The notes under the pieces are model-generated. The model ran no database searches and was not told the DNA's origin. It saw nothing but the letters and a program-made list of their open reading frames with translations. A DNA stretch of 64,000 nucleotides from NCBI GenBank assembly GCA_024138025.1, contig JAMXBD010000206.1:1302001-1366000 (forward strand), given 5' to 3'. Shown piece after piece: positions 36,901-48,621 of the stretch (its first letter is position 1; each line of letters begins with the position of its first letter). The position numbers and the translations under genes are program-made. The stretch is from Combretum micranthum (taxonomy: Eukaryota > Streptophyta > Magnoliopsida > Myrtales > Combretaceae).

Positions 36901-38440
36901 ATGGAATATCATCTAACTTGTTTTTATCAGGTGGCATCATCCCATGAAGGGACTGATAGTCAACAAGACAAAGCTTCAGTCTCAGGAAGATCATCTGGTT
37001 TAGGTCGATTTTTTCAAAGAACAGTGGGACTAGTCCTGCGGCCAAGAAATGATAAGCAGGTATTCTTCTACTCATTGAAATGGGAATTTTCTTCCATCTT
37101 CAGTAATTCCCTTGCCCAAGTTGGACAGAGCTATTTTGACACGTTAATTTTCTATTGAAGGCTAAATTAGGTGAAAAGAATAAATTCTACTATGATGAAA
37201 AGCTAAAAAGATGGGTAGAGGAAGGTGCTGAACCTCCTGCTGAAGAAGCTGTGCTGCCTCCCCCTCCAACAACTAAAGTCTTCCAAAATGGAATGTTAGA
37301 CTACAATTTGAAATCTGCATTGAAAAATGAGGGATTTGTTGCCAATGGAAGTCCACAGTTTTCAAGTCCAAGTCCTTCAGATTCTTTGGCAGGAATGCCA
37401 CCCATTCCACCTAGCTCAAATCAGTTTTCTGCCCGTGGTCGGATGGGTGTTCGATCAAGGTGCATTCTTGAATTATAACCCTTATAATTTCATTTTAGGT
37501 TAGATTTTGCTCTTTGACAGGTGAACCTGATGTCCAACCCCTCCACATTCTAAATACTTGATGGAATTTTAGGTCATAACGTCACAGTTTCCCTGATTTA
37601 ATCTCTCATCTATACAATAACCATCTATTGTTGTTATTTGTCAAGGCTGTGTGAGCTGCATATTTTAGCTGGCATACTGCATCATATTTTATTCTGCTGA
37701 CCTACTTTCTGCCAAGAAAATATTTAAAATCTTTTGCTTAATTCCTTTTGAATGTTTAGCCTAAAAAATTTCTTTCTAATGGGTTATTTATCAAGAGCAT
37801 GGAACCATAAAGTTAAAATGGTTCATCTTCAGCTGTATGTCTATAAAAGAAATCTATGTTGCTTTATTTTATGGTAATTATACTTATATTGATGAGGAAT
37901 ATAATCTGCTCTGTCCTTCACAGGTATGTTGATACCTTTAACAAAGGTGGTGGGAGTCCAGCAAATTTGTTTCAGACGCCATCTGTTCCTGCTGTTAAAC
38001 CTGCTGTCGCTGGGACTCCAAAATTTTTTGTGCCCTCTCCCGCAGCACCAGGTGAGCAAATAATGGAGACCATTTCAGAAAGCGTGCAAGAGGAGACCCC
38101 TGCAAATGAAAATCCATCAGCATCTACAACCATGTCTGATCCATTTGAGTCTTTTGCACCAGTATCATCCTCCATGCAGAGATATCCAAGCATGGATAAC
38201 ATTCCCAGTAAAGGGACAGTGAGAAATGAGAATGGTCCTCTTTCATCTCAGTCCCGGCGAACAGCTTCGTGGAGTGGAAGCTTCAATGATGCATTTTCTG
38301 CCCCTAAAAATCCAGATATAAAACCTTTGGGGGAAGCATTGGGCATGTCTCCCTCATTTATGCAAAATGATGCCACCTCAATGCGTATGTCAGCGAGTGG
38401 TGGAAGTCTTGCGGATGATCTTCATGAAGTGGAACTGTAG
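30959..38440 (+). CDS. SEC16: SEC16 COPII scaffold protein (MAIGO5-like), three frameshifts
   Basis: The protein organises COPII vesicle budding at ER exit sites by binding SEC23/24 and SEC13/31. There are 13 exons: 30959-33020, 33109-33432, 34094-34219, 34301-34423, 34623-34789, 34999-35124, 35202-35336, 36011-36138, 36211-36319, 36454-36774, 36931-37059, 37161-37459 and 37924-38440. All borders are GT-AG. The product would be about 1522 residues if the frame were continuous; plant homologues are near 1400. An acidic disordered N-terminus holds two YPGW motifs (YPGWKYDYNTGQWY, YPGWYYD). The central conserved domain starts at PPHALVTFGFGGKL, about residue 656, and runs into the alpha-solenoid (KYAQEGQLWGPALVLASQLG). 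The C-terminus has GEKNKFYYDEKLKRWVEEGA. Frame breaks lie at about 31142-31168, 31625-31640 and 34723-34727. Each is repaired by one added base and each can be placed in a homopolymer run. They may be assembly errors or real disabling mutations. Confidence 0.93.
31339..31596 (+). repeat. Intragenic tandem duplication in SEC16 exon 1 (129-bp period)
   Basis: Two 129-bp (43-codon) units start at 31339 and 31468. Each encodes a glycine/aspartate-rich stretch followed by NSFEFNTGV. The period is a multiple of three, so the duplication kept the frame. It lies in the disordered acidic N-terminal part. Confidence 0.85.
31761..31970 (+). repeat. Second intragenic tandem duplication in SEC16 exon 1 (105-bp period)
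   Basis: Two 105-bp (35-codon) units start at 31761 and 31866. Each contains GFTSTGLENSVY followed by a glutamine- and glycine-rich tail (QLGYGT, QQGYGT). The duplication is in frame, lies just before the first YPGW motif, and is independent of the 129-bp duplication upstream. Confidence 0.85.
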
Positions 38441-41400
38441 GGGGTGCTTATTTTTGATCGAGAGCTTTTGGCTGAGAGTTGGAAGGTGTAAATATCAAGT
38501 TTTGATTATTATGATCAATATGCAGCCTTGCACGTTGCATGTCCTTCCACCTACTTGATCTCAGAGGACAGCTACACGTCCCAGCTCTTGGATGAGTCAA
38601 AATAGTGGAAAGAACCTGATTGGTTCTTTGGGGGCTGAGACAATGTCCTTTGTGAATCCAAACCTCCTGTGCCTGCCAACTATTAGGGGACAGGATTTCA
38701 CAGAAGGTTATCTTTTGGCATTTGGGGCAGGTGCGTGTATTGTGTAAGCAACTATAGTGACCATTAATGTTTGAAGAGCTGGTTTACTATACTGCCAAAG
38801 AAAAAGCTTAGAGGGCTTATTGTATAGTTTATTTGTTCATTTATTGGATAAAGGATAGATCTTAAAAGAGAGAGGGTTCACAATGTTCTTCCAAAAGAGG
38901 GAGGGAGAATTAGTGAATTGTGAAAGATTATTATTATTATTTTTTTATAAAACTGTTCTGGATACTTACAATGAATAGGGTCAAAAGATTAAATGGACTC
39001 TGGATTTTGATTTTGGCATATGCCCATATATGAAACTTTATATTGGGTTGTTCGTCTAAACTATGGCATTTCTTTTGTTAGTAAACATTATGTGGAGAAA
39101 GGTGGCCTTAGTCAAAAGCAGCGGATCTGTTTTCAATAAGATTTTTTTTTTTTTAGATGAGCATGGGATCTTGCGCTGCTGGCATCCTACGAAAATGCCC
39201 GATGTGAAGGTTTAGCTCCTTAAAAATATCTAATTGTTAATGCTCAAACGGCTGGGTAGATATTTATCTTCTCGTGTCGTGTCGCCTGAAGCGAAGATGG
39301 TCCAATTTACGGCCTCAGCGAAGTCAATTAAGGAGGCAGTCAAAGATACTCTTTGACTGGGAAATGATTTCTAAGGCTAAAGATTGAATTAAAAATAATT
39401 ATTATTATATAGCATTAAAATCGTGATTTAAATACGGAATATGAAAAATTATACGTGTCATATAAATCGTGCCTTAAAGACAAGACATACGCGTATAATC
39501 GTAATTAGGAAAAGCGATATATGCTTCACACAAGTTAAGAAAAACGACATATGCCTAACTCTTGAATGCTCGTGCAGCGCGTGAAGACCGCTGAAGTTGA
39601 ATTGTTGGTTTTTATGGTTTACTTTACTACTGTGCCGTGCGTGAAGTTGCCTGATGAAGCTGTGTTTTGGGTTTTGTCCCCATGCGCGAGTGAAGATGCC
39701 TGAAGTTATGGAAAAAAAAAAAAAAACGCATAACAAAAGCGATATACCTGTAACTTCAATATTCAGGATCCCATCCTCGATATAATGCCAGTATGGAAAC
39801 TTTCTATCTTATCTTGTGATAATTTTATTATTCAATCTGTATTTTGATAAATTTTTTTATTTTATATTATGGTAGGCATATTATTCACCCGATAAAGTTC
39901 TATTTGCTAATTTGATTTGAAATTGCATCTATTTTTGTACGAATGTAATCATTTATGGATGAACTTTTCAATGCGTTAACATTGAGCTGGCTAAAAAACG
40001 AAAAAAAGAATATATCATACATCGCATGTCGCATGAAATGATTATTTGTAAATTTCCACAAAAGCGATTATAAATCCGTGCAAATCATAAGTTAACATTA
40101 TGTGGCATTGTTTGCAGACTTATGGTGCTTGCAAGGAAAGAAAACTACAAAGCTGTATCGACTAGTAAAGACCATAAATATAATAGCCAAAAATTAAATT
40201 AAATAAATAAAAGAATATAAAATAAAAATATTAAAATATTGACCCTTGCGAGAGACACTTGGTGTAATGTGTGACATGTGTCCAATATTCGCATCAAAAT
40301 TATACGGTTATATTCCGGATATGTTGATTCGATGGTGCACCAAACGATTCTTTTATAATTTTTCCCATTAACCATTAACGACTTCGTCATCAAGGAAATA
40401 AAAAAAAAAGAAAAAAAAAAGAAAAAAACAGGGTAATTCGCATTAATAAATTGTATTTGCGGTTTTATTTTGTGTCGAGTTTGTATTAATACAAAAAGAA
40501 TACATGGAATTAAATAAATATTACAAATAATTATCTTACTAACAAAATCTTGTTTATTGGTAAAATTATTGTGTATAACGTGTCAAATATCGTATAATAT
40601 AACAATTTTTTATTATCATATTGTATTCTTATCGTCCTCTGCCAAAAGAAAGAACTTCCTTTCCTGGTGCAGGATCTGTTTGAGGAGAAGACAGGGTGAA
40701 CAAGGAGGGTGGGTGAGAATGTTTTTGGGTAGATGGCTGATTAGAGCTCCAGCAAAGATAGAAGGAAGGTGCAGTCCTCCCATGTTTTGGGAATCTTATT
40801 CCTTTGTCGATTTAGTGGTTGGTCGGACTTAGTGGATGCAAACTAAACGCATATACATATTCTAGTACAAGTTCCTTGCCAATGAGGTGGAACTCCTTCA
40901 CATCTGATCAATTTATAAAACTAATTAGATATTTAGCTACTACTGGTTATACCTCATTTTTTTTCTATTAACCGCTATTTTCTCAAACAGCCAATCACAA
41001 TGCGATATTTATAATATTTTATTTTATATAATATACTAACATCAAGTCACATTACTATATAGTAAAAGAGACGAAATATAAATGATAACAAATAAATATC
41101 TAAATAGGTATACAAATTGAAAATTTAAAACTTTAAGTGTATAGTTACAAAGAAGCATAGAATTAATTTGATGACCATGGCATTGTCCTTACACACACAC
41201 ACGATTCATGGATGAAGTATTAGCAGCCCTTTTAAGGGATAAGCTAATTATATGCCTTTGTGACATTCTCATCATAAATCAAAATCTCACCTTCCTCCCA
41301 GATTTAGCCATATATTTCTTTCTTCCTTTCTTGTTAAGCTTTTCTGGTACTGTATATAGATTCACAGCATTAGTATATATAATTATCACCAACTTATTAA

Positions 41401-41943
41401 AGGAGAGCCCCGAATACAGATTCACATTGAATTTGATTTCATTCCTCATCTAAAATTGGATCCTACTGCGAAAACTATCAGTGTGATCGAATTTTCCTGA
41501 GCTAAAGTTTAATTTTGATGAACCTCTATTTGAGTAATTTTACTTTCTTCTATAGCTGTAAACTCTTCATTTTTATAGATTTGTTTGAACTATACCAAGC
41601 TTGAGCATACGGTTATCTTCATTTCTAAGGACCTCCATGGACCCTTATTTAATCCAAGTACCCAAAGAACAAATAGAATAGAAAGACATTCTTACAGCAT
41701 CAAAACGTACAACAAATACTTGAGCCTATGTTGACTCTGAACTCAAACTTGATTTTATATAGGATACATTGAGCCTTATGGTATATTGTCAAACTAAATA
41801 AATATGGTACATGTTAAATTCTCAAAATCAGTAATGAAAAACTATAATGAATTTAAGGAAAAAGATGTATTTATATCAAGAAATTGCAAAAATGGGAAAA
41901 GTTCATTGTGCTTGTCTAATAATAATTCACAAAGAATTCCTTG
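38441..41943. other. Convergent intergenic region: 3' UTR of SEC16, then AT-rich DNA
   Basis: The first 400-500 bp after the SEC16 stop are probably its 3' UTR, including GC-richer sequence to about 38700. Around 39250-39700 several imperfect gcgtgaag...gcctgaag words occur. At 40630-40830 a GC-richer patch is open in one plus-strand frame, but I do not recognise the peptide. Two poly-A-rich stretches lie near 40400. The last few hundred bases should hold the 3' UTR of the asparaginyl-tRNA synthetase on the minus strand. Confidence 0.5.
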
Positions 41944-44900
41944 CTAGAACTCAGCTGAACCAGGTGTACGAGGAAATGGTATTGCATCTCTTATGTTCTC
42001 TATCCCAGTTGCGAACTGCACAAGCCTCTCGAAACCCAAACCAAACCCAGCATGAGGAACTGCATAACAGAGACAAGGAGAGATCCAATTATCCTACAAT
42101 GGCACTCCACAGCCTAGATGACCAATTGTGGTCCTAAAAGCATCAATTGAGAAATTCATGAATGCAACAAGTGATAAGTGCTATATCCCTAGTCTTATGC
42201 TTTAAAATTATGCATAGTGAGAATTTACATGCAATCCTTGGCTGAATTTGAACATGCTATGTTGGGAATCAAATGGATTAAGTTCATTTTCCATATATCT
42301 TTCACCTGAACCATATCGCCGCAAATCTAGATACCACCAGTAGCTCTCTTTATTTAGCTTCAAGTCATCCAAGCGAGCTTCTAAATAATCAAGCCGCTCT
42401 TCTCTCTGGCTTCCACCAATAAGCTCACCAACCTACGATTCAGAAGGCAGATAAACATACATAATGAGCAATTCTTGAGTCAATGCCAGCGGCACTTTCA
42501 TTTAATTGATCATAAACATAGCTGTTAATAACAATCAATAAAGTGCCACATAATCATGCTAATAGAAGAACCTGACTCTAAAGTGTAGAAAAACAAGGGA
42601 AAGTAGCAAGTGTACCCGAGGAACCAACATATCCATAGCTGCAACTGTCTTTCCATCACCATTTTCCCGCATATAAAAAGCTTTTATATCCTAAAGAGCA
42701 AGTATAAATTATGATCTCATTCTCCGAATCAATATTGACCACAGAAAAGGAAAGGGAAGTATCTTGCCTTTGGATAATCTCTTATTATAACAGGACAACC
42801 ACCAAACGCCTCCTCAGTGATGTAACGTTCATGCTCACTCTGTAAGTCACACCCCCATTTTACCTATAAAGGAGGCAAGGGGGAATCAAATTTCCTGTCG
42901 TTATATAATCTCTTATTCTGCAATGCCCCTAGCTCCTCAACCCTTTATATTCATATCTTTTGGTTACTAATGTTTCATTATATAGTCTTAGGACTTAACA
43001 CTTCATCAGTGCATTATGTGCCTATATCTGCACTCCATCTTGGTGCATTTGGCTTGATCAAAGTGGAATAGATAAGGAAAAACACTGCAACTGCTCTGCA
43101 ATTTGCATGAAATGAAATTAGGAATGCAAAAATCCATCATCTCTTTCTGTCCTTTTTTTTTTTTTTTTGGTGTGGGGGGGGGTGGTGTGTGGGGTTGGTT
43201 GTCTTCAATACAAAAGGGACACATGAAAAATTAGATAATTGGTCTAAAATATTATTAAATGATTTACAGTACAAATATAAATATTAAAGAATACAGAAAA
43301 TGATTCAAGTAGTAAGTCTGGAAATGCAAAAAAGATAGCAATCTAATCAAACCATAATCAAAACCAAATCCATATTATCTAGATTCCCAAGCACTTTTTA
43401 TAACAAACATATTGTGTGCCCATTTGATGTTCCATCCAAATCACAGAAAACTTCAAACATTAAAAACAAAATAACATAGAAATCACTTATATCAAACACA
43501 AAGCATGACACGACCAAAAATTCAGGCTAAACCAATTCAAGCTCAGAAAATTAAAATTCAACCATAAGAACATGAAATTTCTAAAAATCGAAACTTTAAA
43601 GTGCTTAAGAAAGGCAAGAAAGCGTTTACTACTGGAAATTCAAATTTCTTCTTTGCCTGAAGGAGAAGTTCAATTGCATCAGTATAGGACAATTGAACAA
43701 AGTCTTTCTCAGCCACATCCTGGTTAAGACACAAGCAATTTAAAGAGTTCAGCATGACAAAAAAGTTTCATCAGAAGAAAGTCCACGTACAATATAAAGA
43801 AAGAGAAAAACAATTTATCAAAAGGATCAAGAAAAGACCCATACATTAAGTCGGGCAATAATTCCTTTCTCAATCCAGGTATTGAAGAACTCCATGTCCT
43901 CCTTACAATTTTCAAGTATATATCTCACCTTCAATAAACAAGGCCAAAATGTCTTAACAAAAAAAGTTAAATTCATAAACAAAAGCATGTTCTATAAATG
44001 GAAAAAGAATTCAACTCAAAGAACCAATATAAACAGATGTGACAAGTAACATACTACATACTGGAGATAGGCAGCTGCACAGGCCATGTCATCATCCAGA
44101 TCAGCAAAAGCTAGCTCAGGCTCAATCATCTAGATAAGGCACAAAATATTAATCTGAGTTGATTAGATGAACACGTCATATTTCTACATACAAGAAGCAC
44201 TTACCCAAAATTCAGCCAGGTGCCTAGATGTGTTAGAGTTTTCTGCCCGAAAAGTGGGACCAAAAGTATATATCTGGTGTACAAAGGAGTGTATCAGATA
44301 CTGGCCAAATCAATCTACAAACAATGCTAAAGAAGCAAGATAGCATACATCATGAAGAGCAGTAGCATAAGTCTCGCCATTAAGTTGGCCAGAAACTGTC
44401 AAAAACGCTGGCTTCCCAAAAAAATCCTGCGGCATCCCATATTAGATAGAAAATAATACAACATCACCAATCAGCCAATGGGAAAATAAGAAATAATCGA
44501 AGACAATTTAACTATTAAAATTGGAACGGTATGCAGCATCAGAAGAATAAGCAGTCACTTGCAGCAATGACCTAAGCTCACACCCACAACAAATTCAAGA
44601 ATCAGAAGATCCATGAACATCTCTATAGGAACTCTTAAGAGCTTAATTTTCTTGCAATCGTATACATCTCAAGATCACTGCTTTCAAATCATATCTAACC
44701 AGCTCCTTTATTATAGGAAGATTGTATAATACCATACTATCTCTCATGCTGATAATTTCCTTTTTAACAGATAAAATTGCCAGAATAAATCCAAATTCAA
44801 ATGCGAGTTGACTTTGTATACTTTTGGATAATAGACAACAAAGAGGACTACACTTTCCAACAGTAATTTACCAGTATTTATGCAGAGCATAAATTAGTTT

Positions 44901-47900
44901 AATCAGTTCAATATGATCATGCAAGGATAGATGCTTATGACTACATATGATAGACCAGCCAGAAAACAGTGTATTTAGCTAGATCAAGATAAATTTCTCC
45001 ACATAGCAGCATTCTCTGTCTACATAAATTTTACTAGTAAGAATGAACCAGTCTTAAGAAGGAAGTCCAAGCATGTACATATAACTATCATATGCTACTA
45101 GAGCCAGAAAACCCACCTGTGACCAATCAATCAATCCATCTTTTGTCTTTGGAATGGCATCTACATGAGAATTAGTTACTTCCCCTGAGTTTGGAATCTG
45201 ACAACACCAAAAAGCTACTTGTAAGTTTATTGTGCAATTTATTTAGGAAATATGACATATAACTACACCTTTTACACTGAAAATTGAGAACAGAAGGAAG
45301 ATGGCTATGTGTGTTCTGCAACATGAATACATAAATGAGACTAATATGTTAAGATGCACCATACATAACTGAACAACATTATTCGTTACATGAGGTAATG
45401 TTTGGCATATTTAAAATTTGGAAAAATCGCAAAGGTACCCCTTAAATTATTTATTAGATGCGAATTCCTCCTAAACTTTCGAAGTGTAAAATCACCTTTT
45501 CGTAGCTTTTGAAAATGTGCGTGTACAACTTAAACTGTCACTATTTATGTTCTTTTTAGCAACAGAATTGGGGTTCTAACAATGATTTGGATTTTATTTG
45601 CATATTTTCAAAAGCTATAAGAATGTGAGAATTGCACATTAAGGGAGCTCAATTATCCCTTAGAATTTTCCAGCATCATAGAAGGAAACTCTCAACAAAT
45701 GCATCGTATTCCTATTACACTATATTGCTGTCAGTAATTCTGGGAATATTGTTGACAAAAATGAAATTTCACTTGACAATGATAATTTAGAAAAAATCAT
45801 ATTTATCTAGAGAAAAAGAATTATTAAAACCATTGAGGACATTGGCCATTGTTTGAAAGCAACCAAAGAGTAAAGACAACTATCCCTTTAGTCATCAATG
45901 AAGATGGATGATTGACAGTTAATAAACCCCTTAACAAGAGGAAAGGGAAACAACTGATCTCTGGACCTAAAAGGAGAGAGTAAAAAAAAGGGAAAAGATG
46001 ATGTCACAAGAAAAATTAAGAAATTAACCTGGCGGACATAAAAGTGTAGGAAATAGAATGATGAACTGACAATCATGTGTGAATGAACATTGCAGACTAC
46101 AGAGAAAGTAAGGAAGCCCAGGGAACTGGATTGTAAGCAAATAATAGTGATATTAAAGATCCAATTAGTACACATCAGAAGAAAATGACACTCCCCACTC
46201 ATACCAAAGTTGTAACACAAAACTGTTCTCCAGCTCCTTCACAATCAGATGCTGTGATTATGGGACTTGACACCCACACAAACCCATTCTCTTGGAAAAA
46301 TTTGTGAGTAGCATAGGCTAGAGCATTCCTCACCCTTGCGACCTGCGTATGAATTACTATGTCAGAGAAAACACAGATGCTCAAAAGTGAATGCAGAGAT
46401 TTTAGCAGGAAGAAGGTAATTGAAATAATTGTCTGAAGGAACTAAGTAGAACCATACAGCACCAAATGTGTTTGTCCTAGGTCGGAGATGAGCCTTGGTA
46501 CGTAGAAACTCTCTGCTCACTCTTTTCTTTTGAATGGGGTAAGAAGGGTCGCTCTTACCAATCTGTAGTAAAAACAAATGTCATATTTCAAAGTGTTGTT
46601 TCCTTGCTACATTGCATCTACGTCATATTAACTTATGGTCAATCAAAAGTGTTGTTTTCTCACTACATCGCATCTATTTCATATTAAGAGATGGTCAATC
46701 GAAATAAACCGACTACAATACTGAAAAGCAGCTTCTAGCAAGTTGGAACTGCAGTTTAAACCCTAACCAACTAAGAGCACGAGACATCACCACTAGACCA
46801 CATGGATGGGGCATCAAAGAGATCCCAGTGGTCAATCAAAAGTGCTGTTTTCTTGCTACGTTGTGTATATTTCATATCGAGTGATGGTTAATCGAAAAAA
46901 ATAAACAACAATACCGAAAAACAACTTCTAGCAAGTTGGAAATACGGTTTGAACCCTAACCAAGAGCATGAGACATCACCACTAGACCACATGGATGGTG
47001 GCAACAAAAAGACCCAATGACTGAATTACCGGGGGAGTGAATCTTACCAATACAAGTTTCTTGACCTTAAGTTCCACTTTCTGTTTTGTTCCTTGGCTTT
47101 CAGCTATTACTCCTTCCACCCATAATGATGCTCCAGTAGAAAGCAATCCAGATTCTACCTAATTAATCCTCCAAAGCATGAGATATAAACAGTAAAGGTG
47201 CTTCATTCTAAAGCCAAGCAAACTATATTCATGATAATGCATATAAGCAACATCATACACAGAATACAATTTCTCAGCCAGTAGCATAAGAGAGAACACA
47301 AAATGAAAGCTGATTCATCATCATGTTACCTGGTCATAACCTTCAGCTTCCGAGTCCATGACACATTGCATATTTGAGAGGCATGATCCATCGTTGATCT
47401 ACATACAGAAATATGTAAAAGTTCATCATGATACAAATCTTAAGTATATCAAAACAAGCATAAAATTTCAAATCAAGACCTCTTCATAGGTTTCTTACAC
47501 ATTGCAAGTAGGACATAACCACTGTATGAGTCTTATAACATGTTTCGAGAGATAGCAGCTTCACTTATGGTGGTGCTGTTCGATTGAAATAGCAAAGAGG
47601 GCATAGCACAAATATCTCTCACAAATCACAACATGTACATGCTATCACTAAATAGCTGGAATTACATAGTTAATTGCACCAGCTACCTTAATAAGTCACT
47701 CGACACGAACTACTTTTATTAATTTAGACATTCCCAGGCATCGTGACAAAGCAGTGATGACATGGCATAATCAGGAATGCACTTCTGAGCACGCTTATTA
47801 AAACTACTTTATCATTGCACAATTATGTCCATAATTAACTGATGCCATCAATTAGCTAAGATCAATACAAGCCCCTGATTATGTGCCCTGCCCTGCTCGC

Positions 47901-48621
47901 ACACGTAATCAGTTGCTGCTCCTGCCATATATAATGATTATTCAATATAAGCCCCACTTTGTGTTCTTTTAGCATCATGCCAGCGACCAGAAATATGAAC
48001 AGACACAGAATTGAGGCATTAGATTAATGCAATTGAAACAAACACCATACCTACTGAACCAGACAGCACTACATTTAAAAAACAAAAGAAAGAATCATGC
48101 CTTTTCCCCAAATTACACCTCAAATTAATCAAAATTGCCACAGTAACTTCAATTCCTTCCAAATAAATACATAAAGTTCAGGTCATTTACATAAAGTTTG
48201 AGTCTTTTACATAAAGTTCGAGTGTTTACGTCCAAATTACCTCAATGAACGTGACGCTACTCTGAACCCTAAGAGTCCGAACCCAGCCCATAACAGTAAG
48301 CGTCTCTCCAACCCGACCCAAACCTCGGTCCGGCCCGCCCTTAATCTCCGAAACCTTCAACCTCTTCCGGAACTCACCAACTCGGTTTCCAGCTACCAGG
48401 AAGGTCTTCTCCAGGGTTTCCGCGGTCTCTCCGGTGCTGGTGCGAAGAGCGCCGGAGATAGTGGAGCAGAAGCATCGGCGAGGGTGAGAAGACAGAGTGG
48501 GGAATGGTGGGGTTCTTGGAACTAGGGTTCTGAAGGTTGTGGAAAGCAATCGGAGAGTTGAATATGGGCGTAATCGGAGAGGAAGAGAAGCTGCCGGTGT
48601 AAAGGCAAAGGCGGCAGCCAT
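41944..48621 (-). CDS. SYNO: Asparaginyl-tRNA synthetase, chloroplastic/mitochondrial
   Basis: It charges tRNA-Asn for organelle translation. There are 15 exons, in coding order: 48241-48621, 47330-47398, 47048-47158, 46458-46562, 46205-46342, 45117-45197, 44349-44426, 44205-44273, 44055-44129, 43845-43928, 43633-43719, 42768-42863, 42616-42690, 42306-42432 and 41944-42059. They join without a break into 563 residues; Arabidopsis NS1/OVA8 is about 567. A Ser/Arg/Pro-rich N-terminus of about 60 residues fits a dual transit peptide. An OB-fold anticodon-binding domain (from [10 protein letters not shown]) precedes the class II catalytic core. That core has motif 2 ([20 protein letters not shown]) and motif 3 (GFGLGFERL), ending in PGSAEF. 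The start MAAAFAF was chosen because it begins the transit-like region. The intron after exon 12 uses a GC donor (GCAAGA at 42762-42767), and all others are GT-AG. Confidence 0.96.
46591..47017 (-). repeat. Tandemly duplicated tRNA-derived SINE in intron 3 of the synthetase gene
   Basis: Two copies with a 193-bp period (46637-46829 and 46830-47017) follow a partial third copy (46591-46636). Read on the minus strand, each has an A box TGGTCTAGTGG. Its plus-strand positions are 46979-46989 in one copy and 46790-46800 in the other. A B box lies about 30 bases downstream: GGTTCAAACCG at 46945-46955, and GGTTTAAACTG at 46752-46762. These boxes at tRNA spacing mark RNA polymerase III-driven SINEs. 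The copies fill nearly all of the 485-bp intron, and both splice sites are intact. Confidence 0.8.

Noticed and set aside
40557..40832. Plus-strand open frame as a small gene
   Set aside because: There is no recognisable domain, the start lies in AT-rich random sequence, and no splice or promoter signals were found. It is noted only as a GC-richer patch.
46945..46989. tRNA gene in the synthetase intron
   Set aside because: A and B boxes are present, but the acceptor, D and T arms do not pair. Duplicate copies with a 3' body indicate a SINE.
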